Source of the DNA: an uncultured Pseudomonadota bacterium
GTDB taxonomy: Bacteria; Pseudomonadota; Gammaproteobacteria; Ga0077536
DNA length: 64,000 nt
Reading direction: 5' to 3'
Assembly: GCA_903825645.1 (NCBI GenBank)
Contig: CAIKBL010000051.1
Span: 278,742-342,741, forward strand
The translations under genes were made by a program, and so were the position numbers. Of this stretch, positions 17,662 to 26,974 are shown in pieces; within the stretch, counting starts at the first letter, position 1; each line of letters starts with the position of its first letter. Below the pieces are notes generated by a model that saw only the letters and a list, made by a program, of their open reading frames with translations, ran no database searches and was not told the DNA's origin.

Positions 17662-19035
17662 TTATTCCACTCGCCACTGAGTACCGCTGGGACCATCTTG
17701 AATCGAAATTCCAAGTGTTGCGATTTCGGCGCGAACCTTATCTGCGGTTACCCAATCCTTCTGATCGCGTGCCGCATTCCGCGCGGCTATTAGCGATTCA
17801 ACAAGCGCAACATCCAAAGCACCCGCCCGGGTAGCTGAAAACCACTCGCCAGGAGGTTGCTGGAGAAGCCCCAACTCCTTACCACACGCCAGCAAGGCCC
17901 CTTTGCAGTAAGCTCTTTCAACGTTATCTGTTGCCGTATTAGCTCGCGTCGCGAGCCCCATCAATCCAGCAAGTGCCTGCGGCGTATTCAAATCATCATC
18001 CATAGCGGCGAGAAATTCATCTGGTGCGCGTTGATCAGGTACCACAACGTCTCCCAGTCTTTGTAGCGCCCCGTAGAGTCTATCGAGCTGCGATTTCGCC
18101 TGATTGACCAAATCATCGCTCCAGTTCATCGGCTCGCGATAACGTCCCTTAATCAGCGCCAACCGAAGCGCCTCCCCCGGAAATCGCCTTAAAAGATTCT
18201 GAACGAGCAGGACATTGCCCAAGGATTTCGACATCTTTTCACTGTCGATCTCGACAAAGCCGTTATGCACCCAGTACCGACAAAAAACTTGCCCCCCGTG
18301 CGCGCAGGTACTCTGCGCAATCTCGTTTTCATGATGCGGGAATTTGAGGTCATTTCCGCCGCCATGAATATCAATCGTCAGCCCCAAATGTTGTTCGCTC
18401 ATTGCTGAACATTCGAGGTGCCACCCGGGCCGTCCGTAGCTCCAGGGACTTTCCCATCCGGGTTGGTCACCAACAGAGGGCTTCCACAGGACAAAGTCCG
18501 CCGGATCCCGTTTGAACGGCGCGATCTCTACCCGTGAACCGGCAATCATTTCATCGTGCGAGCGACCGGCGAGCGCGCCGTAAGCGGCATAGGACGAAAC
18601 CTGGAATAGCACATGACCTTCGGCCACATACGCATGCCCCGCCTCCAGCAATCTCTCGATCATCCGGACCATGGCTGGAATATGTTCCGTCGCTCGCGGC
18701 TCTATGACGGGTGGTAGGACGCCCAGCGCGGCCACGTCGCGATGATAAATTTCGGTATACCTAGCCGAGATCACGGCTATCGATACCCCTTCCTGACGAG
18801 CCGCTAAGTTGATTTTGTCATCGACATCCGTGATGTTCCGCGCGTATACGACGTTGGGATAATGGCGCCGTAAAACCCGATACAAGACATCATAAACCAC
18901 CGCAGCGCGGGCATTTCCGATATGAGGGGGGTTATAGACGGTCGGGCCACACGCGTACATGGTGACCCGCACGGGATCGAGCGGAATAAATTCCTCTTTG
19001 CGACGGGTGAGCGAGTTGTGTAGGAAAAGCGACAT
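17662..19035 (-). CDS. cysS: Cysteinyl-tRNA synthetase
   Basis: 457 residues, normal for CysRS, which activates cysteine and charges tRNA-Cys. Signature 1 is HIGN (38-41) and KMSKS is intact near residue 266. Zinc ligands are visible: C29 in ACGPTVY, the Cys of LECSAMSEQHLG, and HHENEIAQS. Catalysis and fold are therefore expected to be ordinary. It lies between metK and sufE on the same strand; a 209-nt gap separates it from the metK stop. Confidence 0.97.
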   Translation of the reverse strand: MSLFLHNSLTRRKEEFIPLDPVRVTMYACGPTVYNPPHIGNARAAVVYDVLYRVLRRHYPNVVYARNITDVDDKINLAARQEGVSIAVISARYTEIYHRDVAALGVLPPVIEPRATEHIPAMVRMIERLLEAGHAYVAEGHVLFQVSSYAAYGALAGRSHDEMIAGSRVEIAPFKRDPADFVLWKPSVGDQPGWESPWSYGRPGWHLECSAMSEQHLGLTIDIHGGGNDLKFPHHENEIAQSTCAHGGQVFCRYWVHNGFVEIDSEKMSKSLGNVLLVQNLLRRFPGEALRLALIKGRYREPMNWSDDLVNQAKSQLDRLYGALQRLGDVVVPDQRAPDEFLAAMDDDLNTPQALAGLMGLATRANTATDNVERAYCKGALLACGKELGLLQQPPGEWFSATRAGALDVALVESLIAARNAARDQKDWVTADKVRAEIATLGISIQDGPSGTQWRVE

Positions 19036-19244
19036 CTTGGCTGTTCACGAAGATCGGCGGGTCACGATTGTACCCGGAAACGACAAGATGAGTGCCACGT
19101 CGCGACAATCTTCCTTCGCCCAAGCCTTTGGCTAAAGGGCCGCCCTCCTTTGCGGACGCGCGAGCCCTTTGCTCCGATCAACCAAACAGCACGAAGGCGT
19201 CACTACCCATCCTGGCGCCGACCGGCCGAAGACAATGCCGCGTT

Positions 19245-20435
19245 CTAAGCGACGGCAGCCTTTAGCACGTCAACCAAATCTGTCCGCTCCCAAGAAAAGC
19301 CGCCATCGGCATCCGGGGTTCGACCAAAATGACCATAGGCGGCCGTTCGCGCATAAATGGCCCGGTTTAGCCCGAGATGTAACCTGATACCTCGTGGCGT
19401 CAGGTTCATGACATTCATCAGCGTTGATTCTAGTTTCGCCGCATCAACGCGGCCGGTCCCGTGTAGATCGACATACAGGGAAAGCGGCTTTGCCACGCCA
19501 ATGGCATAGGACAACTGAATCGTGCAGCGCTCCGCCAAACCAGCGGCCACCACATTCTTCGCAAGGTAACGCGCCGCATAGGCGGCTGAACGATCGACCT
19601 TGGAGGGGTCTTTACCCGAAAAAGCACCACCACCATGAGGTGCGGCGCCACCATAAGTATCGACGATAATTTTCCTTCCGGTCAGCCCGCAGTCACCGTC
19701 AGGACCACCGATCACAAAAGCGCCGGTGGGATTCACGTGCCAGACGGTATCCTTACTAATCCAGCCTTCCGGTAGAGCTTGTCGAACGTACGGCTCTACT
19801 ATCGAGCGGACGTCGTGAGAAGTCATCTTTTCGTCCAGATGCTGGGTCGAAACGACTATCTGGGTTGCCGCCACCGGCTTACCGTTTTCGTAACGGACCG
19901 TCACCTGGCTCTTCGCATCCGGTCCGAGTAGCTGGGTTCCACCTGTCTTACGCGCCGTGGCCATCAATTGCAGAATACGATGCGCATAATAGAGTGGCGC
20001 AGGCATCAGATCTGCGGTTTCCGTGCAGGCATAACCGAACATGATGCCTTGGTCGCCGGCGCCTTCGTCTTTGTCGTTACCGGCATCGACACCCTGCGCG
20101 ATGTCCGAAGACTGCGCATGGAGCAGGACCTCGATGCGAGCGCGTTCCCAATGGAAACCTTCTTGCTCGTAACCGATGTCTTTGATCGCCAGACGCGCCA
20201 AATGGCTGACTAAATCAGGGGTGACCGTATTCGGGCCGCGCGTCTCGCCGGCAATAACGACCCTATTGGTCGTCGCCAACGTCTCGCAAGCCACCCGGAC
20301 CTGCCCTGGATCGACACCGGCGAGCGCAGCTTCGCGAAAAAAAGCATCCACTACTTCATCGGAAATGCGGTCACAGACCTTGTCAGGATGTCCTTCTGAC
20401 ACTGATTCACTGGTAAAAAAATGAGACGCTCGCAC
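19245..20435 (-). CDS. metK: S-adenosylmethionine synthetase, alphaproteobacterial-type
   Basis: 396 residues from the GTG at 20435, which has GGAGG 5 nt upstream and gives the usual N-terminus ([18 protein letters not shown]); ATG at 20447 and a frame to 20483 are less likely. It makes SAM from methionine and ATP. Active-site motifs [12 protein letters not shown] and [16 protein letters not shown] are intact. Features such as [48 protein letters not shown] and the ending [13 protein letters not shown] are those of alphaproteobacterial MetK, not of the E. coli type. The leader carries inverted repeats. Confidence 0.96.
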   Translation of the reverse strand: MRASHFFTSESVSEGHPDKVCDRISDEVVDAFFREAALAGVDPGQVRVACETLATTNRVVIAGETRGPNTVTPDLVSHLARLAIKDIGYEQEGFHWERARIEVLLHAQSSDIAQGVDAGNDKDEGAGDQGIMFGYACTETADLMPAPLYYAHRILQLMATARKTGGTQLLGPDAKSQVTVRYENGKPVAATQIVVSTQHLDEKMTSHDVRSIVEPYVRQALPEGWISKDTVWHVNPTGAFVIGGPDGDCGLTGRKIIVDTYGGAAPHGGGAFSGKDPSKVDRSAAYAARYLAKNVVAAGLAERCTIQLSYAIGVAKPLSLYVDLHGTGRVDAAKLESTLMNVMNLTPRGIRLHLGLNRAIYARTAAYGHFGRTPDADGGFSWERTDLVDVLKAAVA

Positions 20436-20440
20436 GCATT

Positions 20441-20445
20441 CCTCC
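20441..20445 (-). promoter_or_regulatory. Shine-Dalgarno deciding the metK GTG start
   Basis: GGAGG on the minus strand, 5 nt before the GTG at 20435. The same bases overlap the alternative ATG at 20447, which itself has no ribosome site. Confidence 0.65.
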
Positions 20446-20483
20446 ATTGAGTTGTGATAAGGCAAAGCTTTCCCTGTTCGCAA

Positions 20484-20500
20484 CGCCGTTGAGAACGGCG
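20484..20500 (-). promoter_or_regulatory. Perfect stem-loop in the metK leader
   Basis: CGCCGTT and AACGGCG pair perfectly around a 3-nt centre, about 50 nt before the metK GTG. No T-run follows. It may be a leader regulatory element or part of one; I could not match it confidently to a known SAM or SAH riboswitch. Confidence 0.35.
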
Positions 20501-20539
20501 CGACCGGCCGCCAATAACCCCACGATTATGCCGTAGTTT

Positions 20540-20566
20540 CCATCAGGATGCTCGCACCCATGATGG
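20540..20566 (-). terminator. Bulged stem-loop between quinone reductase and metK
   Basis: CCATCA / TGATGG (6 bp) extended by GG/CC across a one-base bulge, 18 nt after the upstream gene's stop. No U-tract. Either the 3' end of the quinone-reductase transcript or the outer part of the metK leader. Confidence 0.3.
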
Positions 20567-20583
20567 CCTCTCGCATGCCTGCT

Positions 20584-21582
20584 TCAGGCAACCAACAAAA
20601 CGATTTTGCCCATATGAGTACTTGATTCCATGAGGGCGTGCGCGGCGCTCGCCTCATTGAGCGGGAAGGTCCGAAATACCTGCGACTTGCAACTTCCCTG
20701 CTCGATCAGTGGCCACACCCGATGCTCCACGCGCTGTGCAATCGCGGCCTTCTGCTGTACCGATTGGGGACGGAGCGTAGAGCCGGTCATGACAAGTCGT
20801 TTGGTCAACAAGGGGCCGAAGTTCACTTCGGCTTTGGGGCCTTTCAGGAACGCAATCATGGAATATCGCCCATCGGCCGCCAGCAGGCCCAGGTTTTTCT
20901 CAATATAAGACCCGGCCACCATATCCAGAATCACGTCGACGCCACGCCCGCCGGTAATCTCTCGAGCGATCTCAGCCCAATCCCCTTCCCGGTAGTTAAT
21001 CGCATGGTCGGCACCCAAGCCGAGACAATAGTGGCGTTTATCTTCATTCCCGACGGTGGTGATGACACGGGCACCGGCCGCTTTGGCGAGCTGAATGGCG
21101 GTCGTACCAATGCCGCTACTACCGCCGTGGATAAGACAGGTCTCACCAGAAACGAGACCTGCACGCGTAAACAAATTGTAGTCGACCGTGAAAGTGGTCT
21201 CGGGAAGGCTGGCAGCCTCAGCGGCGGTGCAGCGGCTTGGCCACGGCAGACAATGGCTGCCGTGCGCGCGACAATACTCGGCATATCCCCCGCCATGTGT
21301 TAGCGCTACGATTCGGTCACCCACATGCCAACGAGGAGTATCGGGGCCGAGCGCAACTACCTCCCCTGCTATCTCGAGGCCCGGATACGGGCTCGCATCC
21401 GCCGGCACCGCATAATGCCCAGTTCGCTGTAGGCAATCCGGCCGATTCACTCCCGCGGCGTGTACCCGAATGAGCACTTCCCCGGCACGTGGATGCGGAA
21501 CGTCGGTCTGCGTGCTACGCAGTACTTCCGGGCCACCCGGCGCGGTGATTTCGACTGCGGTCATTTGCGATGGAATATTCAT
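20584..21582 (-). CDS. NAD(P)H:quinone oxidoreductase, zinc-independent MDR (PIG3-like)
   Basis: 332 residues, medium-chain dehydrogenase/reductase fold. The N-terminal catalytic domain shows AAGVNRPDCLQRTGHY and YPGLEIAGEVVALG; the Rossmann segment has GGSSGIGTTAIQLAKAAGARV. The structural and catalytic zinc cysteines of alcohol dehydrogenases are absent, as in quinone reductases of the PIG3/TIGR02824 kind. It reduces quinones or enals with NADPH in the cytosol; the true substrate is unknown. Divergent from trxB with a 128-nt shared promoter region. ATG at 21564 is an alternative start. Confidence 0.9.
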   Translation of the reverse strand: MNIPSQMTAVEITAPGGPEVLRSTQTDVPHPRAGEVLIRVHAAGVNRPDCLQRTGHYAVPADASPYPGLEIAGEVVALGPDTPRWHVGDRIVALTHGGGYAEYCRAHGSHCLPWPSRCTAAEAASLPETTFTVDYNLFTRAGLVSGETCLIHGGSSGIGTTAIQLAKAAGARVITTVGNEDKRHYCLGLGADHAINYREGDWAEIAREITGGRGVDVILDMVAGSYIEKNLGLLAADGRYSMIAFLKGPKAEVNFGPLLTKRLVMTGSTLRPQSVQQKAAIAQRVEHRVWPLIEQGSCKSQVFRTFPLNEASAAHALMESSTHMGKIVLLVA

Positions 21583-21665
21583 TCTGTCTGCCTCCGGGCT
21601 GCATGGGACACGCCGGACCCGGTACTGTGCCCATAAAATTTTTTCGAAACCGTCACGTGAGCTGA

Positions 21666-22664
<999 letters not shown>

Positions 22665-22712
22665 GGCAAGGGACAAAAGACGACGCTGCGTAAAGCAGGT
22701 AAGCCTCACCCG

Positions 22713-23342
22713 TCAAATGATCGCATATCGCAAGCTCAGGGCTCGATAGATTTCTTCGCGAAAATTGGCGGCGTCAGCGTCCAACGCGGACAGGATCTCG
22801 ACCAAGTGAACATTGTCTTCGCGGCCCTGCCAGTTCTTTCGGTAAGTCCCTTCCCTGTAACCATGGTCCTGCCGGAAAACATTCAGGACGTTCTTACCGA
22901 TATAAGCCCTATAGAGATCATCGAAGCTCTGCCCGAGGTGCGACAACAGCGCGGGCACGATGGAAATCAATATATCCTGGCTGGTTAGGGCATGCCGCGC
23001 GAGCGATTCGACATCCTCAAGGAATCCACGGGACGGTAGCGGGGACATCCACTCCTCGACAATGACCGCCGCAGACACGGCGTGATCTCGATCAGCTCTG
23101 ATCCGAAGACTCAACCCGAAATGCCAGACATCCACAATCTCGAGCATCGCCTGCTCGAGATCCTGGGTGGACGCCTTCCACCACTTCCAGCCCCCATAGT
23201 GGTCCATCAATTCGGCGCATTCAATCCAGATAGCGCGAGCCCACGCCCGCTCTCGCCGCTGCCAATCCGGGTCGACTCGCGAATTCATTTCGTCCTGAAG
23301 CGCCAGCATGGCGCTCGTTTTGGCGACTACATCAACGCTCAA
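22713..23342 (-). CDS. Dimeric dUTPase-like all-alpha NTP pyrophosphatase
   Basis: 209 residues. The all-alpha NTP pyrophosphatase metal motif is clear: E41-xx-E44 in WIECAELMDHYGGWKWWK and E68-xx-D71 in LEIVDVWHF. This set matches the dimeric dUTPase type (kinetoplastid, Campylobacter and phage enzymes), not the trimeric Dut of most gammaproteobacteria; it would hydrolyse dUTP, and perhaps dUDP, to dUMP. Residues 1-18 are less conserved, so the start could be one of the internal ATGs at codons 12 or 19. It shares the strand and a 26-nt gap with the MBL-fold gene upstream. Confidence 0.85.
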   Translation of the reverse strand: MSVDVVAKTSAMLALQDEMNSRVDPDWQRRERAWARAIWIECAELMDHYGGWKWWKASTQDLEQAMLEIVDVWHFGLSLRIRADRDHAVSAAVIVEEWMSPLPSRGFLEDVESLARHALTSQDILISIVPALLSHLGQSFDDLYRAYIGKNVLNVFRQDHGYREGTYRKNWQGREDNVHLVEILSALDADAANFREEIYRALSLRYAII

Positions 23343-23368
23343 GGCACATCAATCCAAATTCACTCAAT

Positions 23369-24250
23369 TTACTCGGTAACGAACGTGAAATAGCTTCCTT
23401 TTTCCTTTACGCGCACAGCGTGCGGCGGTGGGAAATGAGCGGGCAACAGCAACGCGTTCTTTTCCACACAATGCTCCATCAACGTCCTGCGCGTTTTTGC
23501 TGACTGCTCTGGGACCGTGCAAAAACCGCTATTCCATTCTGGTCGAAGGACTTGCACAGCATGGTGGAGCGTATCGCCAGCAAACAACGCATGCTGCCCT
23601 TTCGATTCCACTTTCAGCACAATGCTGCCGTAGGTATGCCCCGGGGCTGGTTCAATAATCAGTTTGTCTTCGAGGGCGTGAATACCGTCTACCATCGTCG
23701 CCTGCCCCGCCTCGATCACCGGCAAAACGCTATCATTGAAGACTCCATCATTGATCTCGGCTTTCGGGAAACGCGTGTCGGCAGGATTCCATTGATCGTA
23801 TTCAGCACGGGAGAAAATATATTTTGCGTTCGGGAAAGTCGGCACCCAACGACCGTTCTTCAATTGGGTGTTCCAGCCGCAATGGTCGACATGCAGGTGG
23901 GTACACATGACGAAATCAACTTCGCCAGGCTGTACACCAGCTGCAGCAAGTTTTTCCAGATACGGCGTATCCAAATGATGCGCAAGCTCGAACGTCGGCC
24001 GCTCCTTGTGATTACCACAGCAGGTATCGATAAGAATCGTGTGATGAGCGGTTTTTAGTATCCAAGTGTGGATGCTCAATTTGAGCCCGTTCGTCTCTGG
24101 GTTAATGCAAAATGGAATCAAAATGTCGCGGTGTTCGTCTACGACATCCTGCTGCATTGCCGGCACCAGCACTGCAGCCGGGAAGCCCGCATCGACCGGG
24201 ATCTCTACCGCGAGATCAACCTGAATATCACCTATTGTACGCTTGCTCAT
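23369..24250 (-). CDS. MBL-fold metallo-hydrolase
   Basis: 293 residues with the zinc motif THLHVDHCGW (H118, H120, D122, H123), plus later PGHTYGSIVLKV and LFAGDTLHH supplying the remaining ligands (His and the bridging Asp). No signal peptide, so cytosolic. The pattern resembles lactonase/quorum-quenching-like and uncharacterised MBL hydrolases; substrate cannot be assigned. Expressed toward the dUTPase-like gene, probably as a pair. Confidence 0.88.
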   Translation of the reverse strand: MSKRTIGDIQVDLAVEIPVDAGFPAAVLVPAMQQDVVDEHRDILIPFCINPETNGLKLSIHTWILKTAHHTILIDTCCGNHKERPTFELAHHLDTPYLEKLAAAGVQPGEVDFVMCTHLHVDHCGWNTQLKNGRWVPTFPNAKYIFSRAEYDQWNPADTRFPKAEINDGVFNDSVLPVIEAGQATMVDGIHALEDKLIIEPAPGHTYGSIVLKVESKGQHALFAGDTLHHAVQVLRPEWNSGFCTVPEQSAKTRRTLMEHCVEKNALLLPAHFPPPHAVRVKEKGSYFTFVTE

Positions 24251-24336
24251 CTGTCTCCTCTCATGGATGCCTCTTTACGACGGGACGCATCTTAAACCGT
24301 CCGCATCCCGAATGGGTAATCTGCCGTCGATAGCAA

Positions 24337-26265
24337 TTATGAATCCTGCCGCGTTTGGTTTTTAGTCGAAAAAAATGCCGCGACATCCGCTAACCGACGC
24401 GTCTCCGGCATGGGAGGCAAAGCCCGCAAGAACGTTCTCCCGTAACCCTTGCTTTTGAGGCGCGGATCGCAGAGCACCAAGACACCCCGATCGCCGACGT
24501 CGCGGATCAGGCGTCCCGCGCCCTGCTTCAGCATCAACGCCGCGACGGGTAGCTGATGATCCCGAAACGGATTTTGTCCCAGTGATTCCATCCGCCGCCC
24601 GCGGGCGCGTAGCACCGGATCATCCGGCGGTGCGAAGGGCAACTTGTCAATAATGACGCAGGATAGCGCCTCGCCTCTAACATCAACCCCTTCCCAGAAA
24701 GTCGCGGTCCCGATCAGTACCGCATTTCCGAGCCGCTTAAATTCTTCGAGCAGGACTGCCCGCGGCGCTTCTCCCTGCACCAGCACCGGATATTTGAGCC
24801 GTGTCCGGAGCGGCGCGGCATAAAAACCAAGGGCACGATGACTCGTGCAGAGCAGAAAAGCCCGTCCTCGACTCAATTCGATCACTGAAATCGCGACGTC
24901 TGCCACGGCCTCCAGATAACGCTCGTGGTTCGGCAAAACCGTCAACTCCGGGTGATATCTGAGCGTCTGCTGCTGAAAGTCAAAGGGACTTTCCCAGCTG
25001 AAGGCCTCCGCAACTTCAAGACCGAGTTCGCGCCGAAAGTGACCGAAATCGCCATCCACTGCCAATGTTGCGGAACAAAACACCCAGCTGGCTGGATATC
25101 GAGCAAGTCGGGACTGGAATTGCTCAGCCACGCTCAACGGCGTGGCATGCAGCACAAATCCACGCGGCGTCGTCTCCAGCCAACGAACCCAATCCTCGTC
25201 GGTACGGTCTGCGAATTGAACGAACCTCGAATGAAGCTCCCCGGCTCGGCGCGCGCAAGTTTCGAGCTCCGGACCACGCTCGGCGGCCGCATTCAAGTTC
25301 GCGAGCGCTTTTACCAGTGTTTCCCCGAGCGTCTGGAGTATCTCTGCGGCACGGGGCTGCTCGGCAATTTGGAGATAGTCTTGTTTACCTTGATAACGCG
25401 CATACTCGGTCTGGGCCCATTGCGTTGCGGCGTCCAGTGCGCGGAGCGCGTCACGCAACGTCGGCATGTCAGGGGCCTCAAGGCTTGCGGCACGCGTCGC
25501 ATCGCGAACGAGGTCGCGTAACTGTCGACTGGAAACTGCTTGCCCAAAGGCAAGCGCCGCAAGCTCAGGTAGTTGATGCGCCTCATCGACCACGACCACG
25601 CGTGCTGTCGGCAATAATTCGCCAAAGCCTTCTTCCCGCAACGCCATATCTGCAAACAACAGGTGGTGATTCACCACCACGACATCGGCGGCCACTGCCC
25701 GCCTTCGGGCCTTGACGACAAAACAGGCATCGAAACTCGGACAGGATTGACCGAGACAGTTATCCGCTGTCGACGTAACCTGCGACCAAACGGGCGCGTC
25801 CTCGGGTATCTGTCGCATTTCGGCGATATCGCCTTGGTCCGTATGCCGCGCCCAGGCGGCTATATCAGCCAGCCACGCCTGATCTGCAGGCCAAAGCCCA
25901 GCATGGCCCTCGCTCTGATCGAGACGATGAAGGCACACATAATTACTCCGACCTTTCAGCAACGCACACGAAAGGTCGCTCCTCAGGGTACGGGTGACTA
26001 CCGGCAAATCATGGAAAAACAATTGATCTTGCAACGTTCGGGTCGCCGTACTGAGTAACACGCGCTGCCCAGACAGCAAGGCCGGCACAAGATAGCCAAA
26101 TGTCTTGCCCGTACCGGTCCCCGCCTCCACCAGCAGTTGGGTGGTAGGTTTGACGAGTGCCGCGGCAACCGCATCCGCCATTGCCTGCTGCGCCTCCCGG
26201 GGTCGGAAGTGCGGAATGTGTTCGATAAAAGGTCCATGCGGCCCAAGCAACTCAGACGCGATCAC
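24337..26265 (-). CDS. yoaA: ATP-dependent Fe-S helicase, YoaA/DinG family
   Basis: 642 residues, close to YoaA. XPD-like superfamily 2 helicase: Walker A AGTGTGKT (48-55), DEAH box 227-230, and four cysteines of an iron-sulfur domain at C111, C170, C175 and C181. Motif VI region GRLIRDVGDRGVLVLCDPR is intact. Such enzymes unwind 5'-to-3' on damaged or blocked DNA forks; YoaA works with the DNA polymerase III chi subunit in E. coli. A 28-nt gap separates it from the small unknown gene transcribed just before it. Confidence 0.93.
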   Translation of the reverse strand: MIASELLGPHGPFIEHIPHFRPREAQQAMADAVAAALVKPTTQLLVEAGTGTGKTFGYLVPALLSGQRVLLSTATRTLQDQLFFHDLPVVTRTLRSDLSCALLKGRSNYVCLHRLDQSEGHAGLWPADQAWLADIAAWARHTDQGDIAEMRQIPEDAPVWSQVTSTADNCLGQSCPSFDACFVVKARRRAVAADVVVVNHHLLFADMALREEGFGELLPTARVVVVDEAHQLPELAALAFGQAVSSRQLRDLVRDATRAASLEAPDMPTLRDALRALDAATQWAQTEYARYQGKQDYLQIAEQPRAAEILQTLGETLVKALANLNAAAERGPELETCARRAGELHSRFVQFADRTDEDWVRWLETTPRGFVLHATPLSVAEQFQSRLARYPASWVFCSATLAVDGDFGHFRRELGLEVAEAFSWESPFDFQQQTLRYHPELTVLPNHERYLEAVADVAISVIELSRGRAFLLCTSHRALGFYAAPLRTRLKYPVLVQGEAPRAVLLEEFKRLGNAVLIGTATFWEGVDVRGEALSCVIIDKLPFAPPDDPVLRARGRRMESLGQNPFRDHQLPVAALMLKQGAGRLIRDVGDRGVLVLCDPRLKSKGYGRTFLRALPPMPETRRLADVAAFFSTKNQTRQDS

Positions 26266-26293
26266 TGAATTCGCCAGTCAACGTTCCGCATTT

Positions 26294-26788
26294 TCAGCCA
26301 GCTTCGGCGACGGCCGGCAACTGATTGCCCGCATCAAGATCTCGCCCCCAAACCCGCCGTCCAATAATTTTGACACGCGGGACGCTAAGTGTATTTTTCT
26401 TGTTCAACGTGCCTTCTGCCAGTGCTTGGGCAACTTTCTCGCGCGTCACTGCAAAAATTTCGACGGTCTCGTAGTCCGCATCCATCAGCACCAGCAATAA
26501 CGTATCCCAAGGGCGGTCTAGCTTCAGCTCGCCGAGCCGGTGCGCGCCCTTTTGCTCATCGAAAACAACACGAGCTTTGATCAAAAAACGCTCACACCCA
26601 GTAGCCGTGGTCTTAAAAGCATCGAACCCCGCTTCGGGACCTTCTGCTTGCTCCAGTCCCAAGAGGCGCATCGCGTCATTAATTGCTATTTCGCCACTAA
26701 GTGGCAATGTCTTGCCCGTGACTTTCCTATACTCGGCAGCTAACCGGCGAGCTTCTCCCATCAGCTTGTCTACAATGTAAATGTCCAT
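26294..26788 (-). CDS. Small protein of unknown function
   Basis: 164 residues, no signal peptide or membrane helix. I do not recognise the family with confidence. The N-terminal half is helical (IVDKLMGEARRLAAEYRKVTG, LSGEIAINDAMRLLGL); the C-terminal half looks alpha/beta with FLIKARVVFDEQKGAHRLGEL and LLLVLMDADYETVEIFAV, then a VPRVKIIGRRVW tail. The layout (small helical head, then a strand pair with conserved acidic and Lys residues) has some look of restriction-endonuclease-like DUF proteins, but no complete catalytic motif is evident. It precedes the helicase gene on the same strand by 28 nt. Confidence 0.7.
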   Translation of the reverse strand: MDIYIVDKLMGEARRLAAEYRKVTGKTLPLSGEIAINDAMRLLGLEQAEGPEAGFDAFKTTATGCERFLIKARVVFDEQKGAHRLGELKLDRPWDTLLLVLMDADYETVEIFAVTREKVAQALAEGTLNKKNTLSVPRVKIIGRRVWGRDLDAGNQLPAVAEAG

Positions 26789-26974
26789 GCCATCTCGCCT
26801 CGCACGTCAGCACCTGGAGTACCCGCGGCTCGGCGCGCGGCATACCGAGGGTTACAAAAATTTAGCTCGGCCATCAATTTATGTCACAACGGGTCGCTAA
26901 GCGAGCCTGCGGGGTCGATAATCAACAGCGAGGACACCCCACTCGATAACTCATCAAAACTAAAGGTCTCTTTC

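Noticed and set aside
20435..20583. Known SAM or SAH riboswitch upstream of metK
   Set aside because: Hairpins are present, but I could not line up the conserved core of any class; kept only as an uncertain element.
20638..21303. Long plus-strand frame opposite the quinone reductase
   Set aside because: Antisense shadow of a well supported gene.
25065..25715. Long plus-strand frame opposite the helicase
   Set aside because: Antisense shadow; low-complexity Arg/Pro-rich translation without family features.
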